Assembly (NCBI GenBank): GCA_013146195.2
Contig: CM028377.1
Location: forward strand, 164,465,824 to 164,529,823
Direction: 5' to 3'
Source of the DNA: Codonopsis lanceolata
Taxonomy: Eukaryota > Streptophyta > Magnoliopsida > Asterales > Campanulaceae
DNA: 64,000 nucleotides
In this document: in pieces, positions 46,166 to 58,049 of the stretch
Layout of the letters: every line of letters begins with the position of its first letter
How positions within the stretch are numbered: position 1 is the first letter of the stretch
Position numbers and translations under genes: made by a program
The notes under the pieces: generated by a model
The model's database searches: none
Seen by the model: only the letters and a program-made list of their open reading frames with translations
Told to the model about the DNA's origin: nothing

Positions 46166-47956
46166 GGATTATACTTGATTTACTTAAAACCATTAAGTTA
46201 GATAATTTTTAGCGGACTAAATTTTTAAAAATCCTAAGTTCCTTCACCTGGTATTCCTTTTGACATATATAACTATCGGTTGATACTTCTTATATAAAAT
46301 CAATATTTTCCATATTTATAATACTTTCCTTATTTGTGCTAGGATAAATATTTCATGTCTTAGAGCATCCACAATGGTTGCACCCTAAAACACCCTTTAT
46401 ATAATCCCCTAAACCTTTTTAGAGGCTCTTTAAAAAAGTTTCAACTCCAATGAGCACCCTCTATATAACCCTTTGAATTGGTGACATTTTAACTAACAAA
46501 CCTAACTACCAATATATTTCTATTTTTTATTTTTTTATTTTCTTACCGCAATTGAAATAAAATATTTATACATTTAAATTTTATATTTTATGAAAATTAT
46601 ATTATATGTTTTGATTATATCAATTATTGTTATTTAAATAAAGTTTTGTCACACTTTTTAATATTATCAATATACCCATAATTTTAAGTTAAAAATAATA
46701 AAAAAGGGAAATGATACAGCAAAAAATACACTAAATTAATTGAAAAAGAAAATTGAAAAAATGGGAAAGCATACCATCATCAAAGTGATGATGTGAGTTG
46801 AATTGTTTATTTAATTCATAGGCTCTCCACTCTAATACATCAAAATTTTAGCCAAAAACTGGATGCTCTGATCAAGCCAAAAAAATTCGCTTTTGTTGCT
46901 TCTTTAAATTTTGGAACAAAATTTTTGAAAGGGAACGAATACTAGGAAGAAGACCAATGGAGAAGGAGATATGTGGGGGAGAGAGAAGAAAGAGATGAAT
47001 GGAGGTCGGCTAAAACTCACCCAATAAGTTGGGGGAGAATTAGCTTTTTTTAGGGATAGGGTGATTGATAGGGTGTCCACTGTGGGCTTAAGTGTGGTAC
47101 AAAAACCCTAAAAAAGATTTTAGGGTGTTAATAAAGGGAACCACTGTGGATGCTCTTATATCCTACGTCAAGATCCCTATGATTTTGTAAAAGTATTCTC
47201 TCATCAGATTGGATTGGATTTCAAATTTAAATCTTGCCTCCAACGGTTTGAAATCACAAGCTACTCTATATAAAGACCTTGGAAGCAATAGTTTGAAGAC
47301 AACTGAAGCAGTCACTCTATTCTCTCAAAGCAATCATTTACTTTAAGTGCTCTAGCCTTGAACACCAACTAGATAATCTCATAGTTTTATTCTTTTCTAG
47401 TTTGTGTTTAGACAATCATTATCTAGCCGTTCCTTACTTCATTCATATTCTTTAAGGAATCATTTGATTGTCCCACGAGTGTGATTGACTTTCAATCATA
47501 CTCCCTAACCACCGGTCTTTGTTGTACACTAATCTATTAGTGATCACTTAGATTATTAATAATATTAATGCATTTCAAAATCTAAGTTTGACAAACTTGG
47601 TAGTTGACGTAGCAGTTTATACTATGAACCACTTCAACTGCTTTGTCATTTACTCTTCGGCTCTTACAAACTGTTCTAACACTTAAGCAGTATTAATCTA
47701 CTTAAGTGTCAGTCAGTTCATTACATAAGTTGTTTACTTACTTGTTCTATAAATTGTCTTTTAGTTCTTTTCTTATAATTTGTGATATATTTTCTCGTTT
47801 CAGCTGACAGCGTTAGTAACTTAAAACCTTCAGCCAGCTGACATTGACTTACAAAAGTTGTATTTTCCGCTGCAATATTTGATATTTTTCAAAACAACTT
47901 TCAAAGTTTTAAAAGGCTATTCACCCCCCCTCTAGCCTTATTTGTTGCCAACTGGA

Positions 47957-47962
<6 letters not shown>
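46162..47962 (+). repeat. LTR of SIRE type, probably a solo LTR, interrupted
   Basis: Starts (T)AGTTGGATTATACTTG and ends GGACTTACA. After removing the Harbinger-like element it is about 1.0 kb. Flanked by TA tracts on both sides, as if inserted in a (TA)n microsatellite. No PBS follows it and no purine tract precedes it, which favours a solo LTR over the true 3' LTR. Confidence 0.65.
46363..47155 (-). mobile_element. PIF/Harbinger-like element, 793 bp
   Basis: GAGCATCCACAATGGT and ACCACTGTGGATGCTC ends with TSD TTA (46360-46362, 47156-47158). Sister LTRs at about 26250 and 52737 show the empty site (one TTA). It is an inverted copy of the family member at 1166-1947. Confidence 0.9.

Positions 47963-48034
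<72 letters not shown>
47960..48034. repeat. (CA)n(TA)n microsatellite
   Basis: The LTR end TTACA runs into about 12 CA units and then about 25 TA units. It produces spurious YIYI/CVCV ORFs. Confidence 0.95.
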
Positions 48035-48039
<5 letters not shown>

Positions 48040-48365
48040 TATTTTTTGCTCCCGCCTAAACTGTGTTACAAATTTATCTTGAAAACCGTGAACCCTCTTC
48101 CAGAAGATTAATCGTCCTCTATTACTTCTCAAATTCTGACGGTTGATGTGACTTATTTAATTTACATTAAATGTTGACCTTGTCTTAAATCACATCATTT
48201 AAAACTTTTTGCACAAAAATCAAAAAACCTTTTTGTACCATATCACTACAAGTCATATCTTCACTTTTTCAATACAAATCATTACAATCTCGTATAAAAC
48301 ATTGTACTTATACACCTTTAATACCCTTGGTCATAACTCTTATACCCCACAAAATCCATTTCAAC

Positions 48366-49399
48366 TAGAGTTATCAAAATGGACAAACGGAGCGGGTTTG
48401 CCTGCAGGCCTGGAAAGCCCACTATCGAACAGGCCGGGGCGGGAAAGCCCGTAAACTTGACAGTCCTTGAATATCTTGTCCCAATCCGCCCCGCGTAGGG
48501 CCGCAGGCAAAACGGGCAAGCCCACAAAAAATGATTTTTTTTAACATGGCCATAAATTAAAACACTTAATATTAGTATATTACAAATCGAAAAAAAATCC
48601 ATTAAATTCAAATACTAAATAACAAAATACAAACTCATTTGATCAACCAATCACCATTACCGTCTTCAATCTTCATCATTTTGTAGATCCATAATATTTT
48701 CTGCAAATAATCTCTGGAAAGTTGAATCCAAGAAATGTTTCCTTGAGGCGTCTATGAGATGAGAGAGAGAGGGAGGCGATGACTATGAGCAAGCTGGAGA
48801 GTCGGAGTCACGATCAATAGAAGATGTTCAACTGTAGATCGAGTCCTTGAGATAGCTAAAGTGAAAGGACAAAGGGTGAAGAGAGAAAGAGAGGGAGAGA
48901 GATCGGAGATGATGTGGTGGTGGTGCACCGTGAGTGAGACTACAGTGAAAGGAATTAGACGGGTTGACTGGTGAGTCCATGAGGATGAGAGGAATGATGT
49001 GTGCGACTGAATGAGTGAATGGGAAACATATTGCAGTGGCAACAAGCTTATGAATGAATGAGAAATGGTGTGTGCGACTGTTCAGTATGATATCATAATA
49101 GTTTAGGCAATTAGGCAGGTAGGGTTTCTACTTATTAGAATCTTCAATTAAATAATATTAAATAATATATGCCAAAGGTCTAGATCATGCCACTTGTCAA
49201 GTGGGCCAAAAAAATTAATTAGATGTGCGGGTAGCCCGTCCCTGCCCCGCACCACACCGCACCACAAAAGCCGTAGCCAGTATGGACAAAGCCAGCAAGG
49301 CTCGCATCCAAACGATCCTCTATTACATCAGCCCAACCCGCCCCTTTTAGATGGCGGGGTGGGTATTCCCGCGGGGTTTAGCCCTATTTGACAACTCTA
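48366..49399 (+). mobile_element. hAT-type non-autonomous element, 1.03 kb
   Basis: TAGAGTTATCAAAATGG at left, CTATTTGACAACTCTA at right, perfect 8-bp TSD ATTTCAAC (48358-48365, 49400-49407). Both subterminal regions are GC-rich with 'gggcgggaaagcccg'-type words. The interior (48700-49080) is purine-rich on the plus strand. No transposase is seen. Confidence 0.92.
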
Positions 49400-49543
49400 A
49401 TTTCAACCTACTAAATTCTCTAGCAAAGTTCCCTAACCCTAGCTTTTTCAAAAGATATTTCTGGTACAATAGCTTGCATTTAGCTCTCTCTCTGTTAAAT
49501 CCTTATCTCCTAGTATTGATTCTTTCGTTATTTTACAAGTAAT

Positions 49544-52302
49544 ATGGCTGACAAAACATCTCTCGGATGTCTTTTCAACATTACATCTCTTAATAGTATT
49601 CCAATGGGAGCTCTACTGGTTCAACTTTTGACAGACTCTAGACTTCTTCCTCTCATGTCCTTCGAAATCAACACCTACGACCTTCATCTAACAGAGGACT
49701 TCTTCAATAATATGCAAGACACTCCAAACAAACCTCACTCTCTTACTGGCACTATTCAAGGTGTCCAGGTAACATTTGATGCAACATCCATCTCAGCTGC
49801 TTTTCCTGGTCTCAAGGCCATTGGTTCCACCATCCAGACCATTCCCAAAAATGTCCAGAAAGTAGGATGGATCTTGATGAGAGGTGAAGTCCCAGAAGAG
49901 AATGCCTTTAATACGCTTAAGAACCACTTCCAGCCGTTACATTATGCCCTAGCAGCTGTTCTTGACAAATGCTTGATTATTCAATTTGGAGGGCACAACA
50001 AGATCACAGAAGCTCAACTGTTTCTAATGCAAGCCATTGTTGAGAAGCATGGATTTGACTAGGACTCCGTTCAGGTAGAATGCGTCAAAACAAACATGGT
50101 CAAGTATAGGGAGAACATGGCTACTAGAAATCACAAATTGACCCACCATCTTATTATTACCCACTTCCTTCGGAAAATTGTTGTCATCAATTACCAGGGG
50201 TGATGTGTTAGCTGTCAAGATCAAGAAGTTCTCAATAACAGACATAAAGTCTGCCATCTCTTATTCAAAATTTGGACAGGATGTCCCAATTGTTGAAGTC
50301 CCCCAACCTCAACCTTATGAAGCCCTAGCTGGAGATGTTTTTCCATTTGTTCCAGCATCAATTCCAGCTGACCTTCCTAAACCTGTTGCTGGCACAAGCA
50401 GAATAAAAAGAGCAAATCTTCTTCAAGTTGTTGAAGAAGAAGCTGGTGTCGAAACTGATGAACCTGCTGCCATCCCATCTATCATTCCAGCTATTGTCTT
50501 CATTCATGCTCAAAGATCTGTTTGCAAGAAACAGAAGGTAGATCCCACTCTCAATCCTGGTAATTTTGTCTCATTCTCATCATCTACTGAACCCACTCAA
50601 CCACCTCTTAACTCTTCTGAGCCCAAATCACCAAGCTCTCTACCTGTTCGATACTTTACCCCAATCAGAATTCCCACTTATCATCTAGTTTACAACTGCT
50701 ACAAACCATACCAAACTCCTATTCCTTCAAATTGGGTCTTCCCCATCGACCACCTTCCCTTCTTCATTCAGTCTCTTCTCTCATTCCACGAAGAGAAGAG
50801 GGTGACCAACCTATCCTTAATCCTATCAAGTACATCAACCACAACTACAATCGAAGACCCGATGTCCTCTATTGTGCAAGATGAACTGGTACGTTCTGTT
50901 TGGTAGTTGTACAATAATGCATATAACATTTCTCTCATTTCTCTCAAAGATCCCTACTGCATTGGATGCCCTACAACTGATGAGGATGATCACTTGAACC
51001 AAAATTTAAACTTTCCAAACATTGATCAAGTTAAGCTTCTGCTAGTTCAAAAAGGCGCTGTTAAATACATCTACGACAGCGTTGCTTTTGCTAAAGCCCA
51101 ATTTTGAGCTTCCTCATTTAGAGCAGTCGCAGCAGATAGGAGGAGCCTCTCTATCACAACAAGTAGGGACTTCATCGCCAGCTGGCCCAACTAAATCTAT
51201 TGCTATTCAATTTGTTCCTATAACGGTTGATCCTTCTCAAACCATTCCTACTGTCGTTCTACCTACTGAAGCTCCTGCTGTTCATCTTCCCACTGAAGTT
51301 CTTTTTGTTGATATTCTTGCTAAAGACCTTGCAGCTAAAGCAACTCTACTCACAGTCCCAACTGCTACTCCACTCTTGCTACTTCACCAACTGAAGAAGT
51401 TGTCCCCGATACTCTTCCATCTGATGATCCACTAGCTACTTCTGACCAAGTCTTACCTGCTGATGAGGGCCAGGCTGACAATAAGGATGCCACTGTTAGC
51501 GATTCCTCTTCTGATTCTAGTAGCTCTGATCCTATCGTCTCTCTAACTCTAAGGATGGCCTACAAGCGGTAGAAACAACAAAAGGCTACTGTTAGTCAAG
51601 TGTTATATCATCCGACGGGTAAAAAGATAGTTTTTATGGATGAATCTTCTGTAAAAATGGATGACATTGCTCCTCCACCTCAAGAACCAACTGTTCCTTC
51701 TCTTGTTGCTGCACCTTCAGCTGTTGTTGTTTCTTCCTCAACTCCTATGTTTCTACCAGTAAATGATACACCTCCTCATGACTTCCTTCCTATAACTGAC
51801 ACCAATGCACGACTTCATGCTCTGGACATCCATCACCTTTATGTTAATGGAGTTCTTAAGTGTATGCCCGTTAGCTCAATGACCTGCAAATTTAGATGGA
51901 TTCAATCATTCCCAACCTACGCCGCACCATCTTTACAAAGGTACAAGCTGCTATTGCCAATGGTACTCCACGGGAACCTCATGCTGATGACTGGAACACC
52001 AATTTGGCCTATCAAGGGGAGTGTGCAAAGAAAGCCGAAACTACTGAAGTCGTCATGTTTAAATCCTTTAAGGAGGAGAGGGTGCAGAGAGCAAGGGTTG
52101 ATGTGTACTTGGTTGAACTCAAAGAGATAAGGAAAAGGAGTTGGAATCATAGATTTTGAGGCAAATACTGAACAGGAAGCAACTGCTGCTGAAAATGAAG
52201 ATGTTGCAGCTAAAACCAACTCTGCTGATCGATATTTCTGCCAACCTACCTGAAGCTGATGCAACCCAGATAGGAAACTCAAAAGGATCCACAAGTTTTT
52301 AA
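49544..52302 (+). pseudogene. Additional long ORF of the SIRE-like element (function unknown)
   Basis: The ATG at 49544 opens MADKTSLGCLFNITSLNSIP and 172 codons to a TAG. Protein-like frames continue at 50178-50906 (KIKKFSITDIKSAISYSKFG, then a Pro/Ser-rich segment), 50907-51107, 51082-51435 (Pro/Thr/Ala-rich) and 51600-52159, ending about 52302. Four or more frameshifts or stops split what was probably one frame of roughly 850-900 codons. It lies downstream of pol and upstream of the 3' LTR in the same orientation, the place where SIRE elements carry an env-like or additional ORF. I see no clear signal peptide, membrane segment or named domain, so I do not call it an envelope protein. Confidence 0.6.
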
Positions 52303-52517
52303 GAAACATATGCTACATTTTAAACTACTTATCTCTCCACTCTTATTTGGTTTTGGGTTTCATAAAACTTACAATGAATCATATTATATCTTGCTATTTC
52401 TAACATCTTTTGCCGGGATCAATTTCCAAGTTTTAATATGATCTTTGAAATTACTTCAAACTGTTTATTTATTGATCTCTGCTTATAGTGAATGACTTTA
52501 AGTATATATGATGAGAT
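52303..52517 (+). other. Spacer between the extra ORF and the 3' LTR
   Basis: AT-rich. No purine-rich tract stronger than 'gatgaga' adjoins the LTR start at 52518, which is unusual for an intact element. Confidence 0.5.
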
Positions 52518-53593
52518 TGTTGGATTATGCATGATTTACTTAAAACCATTAAATTAGATAACTTAAGCAAACCACATTTTTAAAACCATAAACTCTTTCA
52601 GTTGCCTACTTCTTTAAGAATAACTTTCGACTGACACTTCTACAAATAAATATTTAAAATCGATTATTTCCATATTTGTTCAAACATGATATTTCTAATA
52701 CTTTTCTTATTTGTGGTAGGATAAAATTTTATGTTTTATATCTTACGTACAAGATCCATATGATCTTGTAAAAGGATACTCTCATCCGATTCGGTTGGAT
52801 TTCAAATTCAAATCTTGCTTCCAACGGTTTGAATCTCAAGCAACTCTATAAAGACCTTGGAAGCAATAGTTTGATGACCCTAAAGCATTTTATACTCTCT
52901 CAAACATAATTCTCATTTGAAGTGCCTTAGCCAAAACATTAGCTAGACAACCTTTGATTTTTATTCATTTCTAATTCTTTGTTTTGACAATCATTTTTTA
53001 GATATTTCTTACTTCTTTCTTATTTATTAATGAATCATTTGATTGTCTCACGAGTGTGATAGACTTTCAATCATACTCCCTAAACATCGGTCTTTATTGT
53101 ACACTGATCCATTAGTGATCATTTAGATTATTAATAATATTAGTATACTTCAAAAATCCAAGTTTGACAAACTTGGTAGTGGACGTATCAGTTTATATTG
53201 TGAACCATTTAAACTGTCTTGTTTTTTACTCATTAGCTCTTACAGACTGTTCTAACACTTAAGTAGCTTCAATTTACTTATGTGTCAGCTAGCCGATTTC
53301 ATTCTAAGTTGTTTACTTACTTGTTTTATAAATTATTTTTCAATTCATTCTCTATAACTTATGATCTTTAGAAAACATATCAAGTTGTGTCAGCTAGCTG
53401 GCCATTTTTCCTTTCTAGCTGACAACATCTACGTGTAAGAAATCATAAATTCTTCAACCAGTTGACACTACATCAGTGACTAACAAAAGTTATATTTTCC
53501 GCTACAACTTTTGAAAATTTTCAAAACATCCCCTAAAGTTTTAAAAAACTATTCATCCCCTCTAACCTTATTTTGTTGTCAATTGGACTTACA
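52518..53593 (+). repeat. 3' LTR of the SIRE-like element, uninterrupted
   Basis: Starts TGTTGGATTATGCATG and ends GGACTTACA, 1,076 bp. It serves as the reference for recognising the insertions in the two other LTR copies. Confidence 0.85.
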
Positions 53594-53740
53594 CATTTTT
53601 TAAACCTTAAAAGCCAAAAAAAAAAAAAAAAAAAGAAAGAAGAAAAAAGGACCCCCTTATATTTTAAAAACCAAAAACCATCTACCTTTAACATAAACAA
53701 TCATTAAGCTAGTCTCTTTCAACATTTTAAAAACCTTTAC

Positions 53741-53898
53741 GGGAGGCAACTGAAATTAATTTCGTTAAAATTGAATGATAATTAGGAATAGTGGAGAAAT
53801 TGAATCTATCTTTAAAAGTACAATAATAATTTCGTTCGAAAAAAGTACAATGACAAAATGTAAAGATTCGTCAAAATACAATAGTAAAATTAATCATT
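53741..53898 (-). repeat. Dispersed repeat, partner of 24878-25034
   Basis: Reverse-complement, diverged copy starting 'gggaggcaactgaaattaat'. The pair lies just outside the two ends of the nested SIRE-like composite. Confidence 0.55.
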
Positions 53899-53945
53899 TT
53901 TCCTCTGGTTTAAAAAACAAATGGAAAATATTAAGGGTTGGTCTT

Positions 53946-54076
53946 CTGTAAGACAGTCTTATGGATTTTAATTCGTAAGACAAAATTTTACTATTTCACA
54001 GCTTAATTTATCAACACACGGTGAATTAAGTACGAAAAATATTTTTTATAAAAAATATTCGTAAGATCGTCTTACC
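53946..54076 (+). repeat. MITE of the GTAAGACGGTCTTAC family, copy 4
   Basis: CTGTAAGACAGTCTTATGGA at left, CGTAAGATCGTCTTACC at right, ~130 bp, with the core 'caacacacggtgaattaag'. Confidence 0.65.
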
Positions 54077-54261
54077 CATATTTTTACCATATATTAAATG
54101 TCATCGATTTCAGCACTAGCCAAAGTTGTTTTAACCTAAACAATAATGTTGTAATGACTGTACCGTACGTCAACGCGTTAATTTACAATTTTATATAATA
54201 TAGAATTAGAGAATCTAGCGATAGATGAACGGTTATCAAGTCTTGATTAATTATTATATTA

Positions 54262-54519
54262 CTCCCTCCGTCCCTAAATTATTGTCCTGGTTGACCCGGC
54301 ACACAGATTAAGAAAAAACAATTGACTTGATTATTTATATTGGTTTAATGTGTAGTTTCCTTTAAAGTTCATGTGTATGTGGCCCATAATTAAACTAAGG
54401 TGAAAAAGTAAGGGTAAAGTGGTAAAAATGATGTTCTAAAAAGGTAAGTTTCAAAGTGGACAATTATTTTGGGACGGACGAAAAAGGAAAGGAGGACGAT
54501 AATTTAGGGACGGAGGGAG
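54262..54519 (-). mobile_element. Stowaway MITE, 258 bp
   Basis: CTCCCTCCGTCCC and GGGACGGAGGGAG ends with TA flanks (54260-54261, 54520-54521). Closely similar to 8993-9250. Confidence 0.95.
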
Positions 54520-54588
54520 TACTATATTTTCAAAATAAAATAAACAGCTCTTGTGAATTAACAAGACCGTTGTGATCGTACATAAATA

Positions 54589-54768
54589 CTCATTTCGTTT
54601 TAGATAAAAAAAATATTTTATTTTGTGATGATTCATTTAAATAGTTTATTTTAAAAAATAAAGTTACAAAAATATCATTTTATTACTAATAGACTACTAA
54701 AAATATCATTTTTTTTAAAAAAAGTTTGACTTTTAAACGTAGACTATTTGTTCAGAACACGAATGGAA
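54589..54768 (+). mobile_element. Degenerate Stowaway-like MITE, 180 bp
   Basis: CTCATTTCGTTTTAGA at left, TTCAGAACACGAATGGAA at right, flanked by TA. Diverged from the CTCCCTCC family. Confidence 0.55.
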
Positions 54769-54827
54769 TATATAATACTAACAATAATTAAAATGCATCA
54801 TTGTTGTTTTTTTTTTGACAAAAACTT

Positions 54828-54962
54828 GAGTAAGACAGTTTTACAAATATTTTTTGTAAAACGAATCATATTTATCCCGACTCAACGTGTATTAATGGAT
54901 TGAGTTGTGAGAAGATAAGACTCCATCTTACGAGTTAAGATCCGTAAAACGATCTTACATGA
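54828..54962 (-). repeat. MITE of the GTAAGACGGTCTTAC family, copy 5
   Basis: 'gagtaagacagttttacaaa' at left and 'cgtaaaacgatcttacatga' at right, with the core 'actcaacgtgtattaatgga'. Confidence 0.6.
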
Positions 54963-56780
54963 TAATTACTTTTTTTTAAATAGTGTGATTTTAGGGGACA
55001 ACAAAATCCAAAACAGATCCCTTCCTCAATCTATGGCTCAATAATTGACATTTGAATATTTTTTTTTACTCACTTATGATTACAAAAAGAGTTAGGGGTT
55101 ATATATGGTATGAGCTTTTTTCTGTTCAATCCGAAATATGGCTATTCATGTTTCTGCATAGGAAAGAAGTAACATCTTTATCATTAGAAAGAACATAAGA
55201 ACTTTGAAAATATCGTCAATTATATTACTTAGAGTTCTTTTTTCCTGGAAAAAACAATAACCACTCATGTATTTCAGTATTTCAAAGTACAAGTTTTCTA
55301 CTTTCCACTATCCTTTTTATTATGAACTATGATATTACGAGCTTGAGCTTGTGATATTACTACAAACATGAGTGTTAGTGCTGTTAGATCAAATCTACTA
55401 AAAAATTTACATCGTTAGATCAAATATGATATTTTCTAAATAATGATGTAGACATTCCAAATCACCATCAACTTAATCATCCAACGACTCTAACACTAAA
55501 ACTGGTATTAATATCACAAGCTCTAGCTCGTAATATCATTTATCTTTTAGTATTGATGCCATCAAAAACAAATCTGTTAAGTTATTATAAGCGAAGCACA
55601 TGAGTGGTCAAAATGAAAATGTTGGAACTAATTAATTAAATGGTTTATATTAAAGTAATAGGAGGCTAGATTTTAAGAAATTTTAAAAAATTTGAGGATA
55701 GTCATCTTCTTCCTCTCACCATCCAAAGGCCACCTCCAAAATCCAAGAACCTCCACCAGTAGTCACCATCTCGATAGCACATGCACATTAATTGTTAATG
55801 CATAAAACATAAAACTAGGAATAATAAATCAACAGGTAGTAATTAATGTTGGTCCTATCATATGTTTAGTATATAGGCCGGCCTGAATAGCTCATATTAC
55901 CATCTTTAAAATTTTCATCCTTATTTTATGTAATTTTAAGAACACAGATGAACTATTTTTATTTTATTGCGTAGCAATTCTGCATTAGCCTATACAACAA
56001 ATGTGCTACAACAGATTTGTAGATGTGCTGAAAATTGAGGTTATATTATTTACTGAAGAGAAAAAGGATTTGACATCTGAAAGACAGGCAACAAATATAT
56101 AATTTCAGATTAAAGTGACTGTAAATAAAATGATCTAATACATAACAACAATATATTTTTATCTTCTTTTGATGCATACGTATATTCCATGAGCAGAGTG
56201 TTATATGAAATAAGACAAAAATAAATGAGTAAGATAAGTAAAGGTTGAATATAGAGAAACTTGTGTTTTATATTAGAATTCAGTAAGGGTTCATTAAATG
56301 ATGAACATGATTATTACATCAACCTAAACTCTCTAACCAAGCTACCATGTGGGATTTCATTGAAAGGAAGCCAGGGGAAAGGGAAGACAAATATCAAAAC
56401 CCTTACCCTTACCATCATATACCCTACGCAGTCGGATATGTGAGTGAGATGGTAAGGGCCATATAAAAAGAGAATAGTATGCGTTGTTCAATTAGCTAAT
56501 AATTGAACAACTAACTGACAAACACTCGACCAATTGTAACGGCTAATTATTGCACAACCAACAGCCCTTGCAATGAAGTTCAAGTCTGCTTGTATGAACG
56601 CAATGTGAACTATTAGCTTGGGATCTTGTTTGGACATCTTCAAATGGTTTGTCTTCAACTTCACGTTCAATGCTTAATCTCTAGCTGCAAAAGAAAGTGG
56701 GTTCTTTTGGAAGAAGAAAGAACTCAAATCAAAAAGAGAGTTTTTGACTAAGCACAGCTGTAGAAACTTAAATACCTTAG
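54963..56780. other. Intergenic sequence with one small MITE
   Basis: Apart from the element at 55329-55539 nothing coding is recognised. The short frames at 56261-56443 and 56488-56670 show no motif. Confidence 0.45.
55329..55539 (+). mobile_element. Short inverted-repeat element, 211 bp
   Basis: ATGATATTACGAGCTTGAGC at the left is matched by the inverse of GCTCTAGCTCGTAATATCAT at the right. Arms extend about 50 bp with mismatches. The superfamily is not resolved; no clear TSD. Confidence 0.7.
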
Positions 56781-56784
56781 ATTT

Positions 56785-58049
56785 ATATAAAACCATTAAG
56801 TTAAAACTAGCTAGTTTATTACTTATCCAAAATCAGTTTTAATTTAGACTTTGTAACAAGTCTAAATCTATTTGTTGAAACTTTCAGTAGATAAGTTATC
56901 ATCTGTTGTTTATACACCCGTTTGATTTTGCCTAGCAGCCTTCCTACTTGTTTCATTCTACATGCCTAGAGCATAAGTCATCAGCAGCTAGAAGCTGCTG
57001 ATAACAGTGTCAGCACCTGCTTATTCATTAAAAATTCTCTATCTGCTAAAACACTTTATCCGTTGAAATATTTGACCTTCATACGCTTATCATAAAACAT
57101 TATTTTGGTCGTTTTTGTTTCAAACAAATTATTCACATGTCCGATCAATAGAAGACTTTCATGCATATCTTAAATGTTTTTTTATCTATTCAAACATAGC
57201 TAACTACTCTCTTTAATATTTCATGCTAGAATATATTCTTTGTTTCTTACAGTTTGCAGAATTTCTGAGCATTCAATGATAGATCATGATCATCATTTCA
57301 TCAAGAAATTCAAAGATTCAACCACTCTCTCTCAAACGGCTACAAATCTGGATATCACTATAAAAATGTTTGCAGACAGCATTGAAGAACACTCCATACA
57401 GAACTACGTGCTCAAGCATTAAAAAATCTCAAATTCTCCAAGCACTCAAAAAGAGACAAACACGTTGAAACTCATTCAGATCCAGAACTTCAAATCTTTA
57501 TTTAAAGAGTTTGTTCTCTCAAACACCCACTAGATTATCTCTCATATAACATTCTTTTCTAATTTCTGTTTGAACAATCCCTGTTCGTTTGTTCCTATAC
57601 TTTTTCAAATCCTTAAGGAACCTTTGATTGTCGCACGAGTTTGATTTTTGCTAGATCAAACACTGTTTTTGTTATACATTGATCCGTTAGTGATCACTTT
57701 GTATTTATATAATCTTAGTGCACTTCAAAATCCAAGCTTAAGTTTGACCAACTTGGTGATGGACGTAGCAGTTTTAATATTGTGAACTACTCCAAATACC
57801 GTGTTCTGTCTACCTGTTGTTTTTACCGTTCATACACTTAAACATCTTCTATCTACTTAAGTGTTTAACAATTACATTCCTGAATTCTTTAAATAGTTGA
57901 TCTTATATATATTATCCTTTAATTCAGTCATTATACTTAAGTGATCAAAAGAAATTTAAACAAGCTGTTTTAGATTCAGTAGCTGCTACCTGCTGATTTT
58001 ACATCAGCTGCTGAAAACTTATCTTTTCCGCTACATCTTTTGAAAGGTT
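56785..58049 (+). repeat. Diverged, 3'-truncated SIRE-related LTR
   Basis: Shares blocks with the LTR at 52518-53593: 'ttatataaaaccattaagtt' near the start, 'ttgattgtcgcacgagtttg', 'gatccgttagtgatcacttt', 'agtttgaccaacttggtgat', 'ttttccgctacatcttttga'. It stops before the expected ~60-bp terminus, exactly where a CACTA end begins. Confidence 0.7.

Larger units (their letters stand above)
26045..53593 (+). mobile_element. SIRE/Maximus-like Ty1/copia element with nested insertions (composite, 27.5 kb)
   Basis: 5' LTR 26045-28351, gag 28419-30794, pol 42550-45735, extra ORF region 49544-52302 and 3' LTR 52518-53593 lie in one orientation. Insertions removed: hAT 26667-27806, SINE-like 26525-26610, Athila 30834-42539, solo LTR with Harbinger 46162-47962, hAT 48366-49399. 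The remainder is about 12 kb, within the range of SIRE-type elements. ATTTT precedes the 5' LTR (26040-26044), and ATTTT lies one base after the 3' LTR terminus (53595-53599), compatible with one insertion event. The assignment of outer LTRs is an inference; the middle LTR could alternatively be the true 3' LTR. Confidence 0.75.

Noticed and set aside
48318..49542. Multiple ORFs of 60-97 aa
   Set aside because: They lie inside the hAT element 48366-49399, defined by TIRs and an 8-bp TSD, and have no protein motifs.
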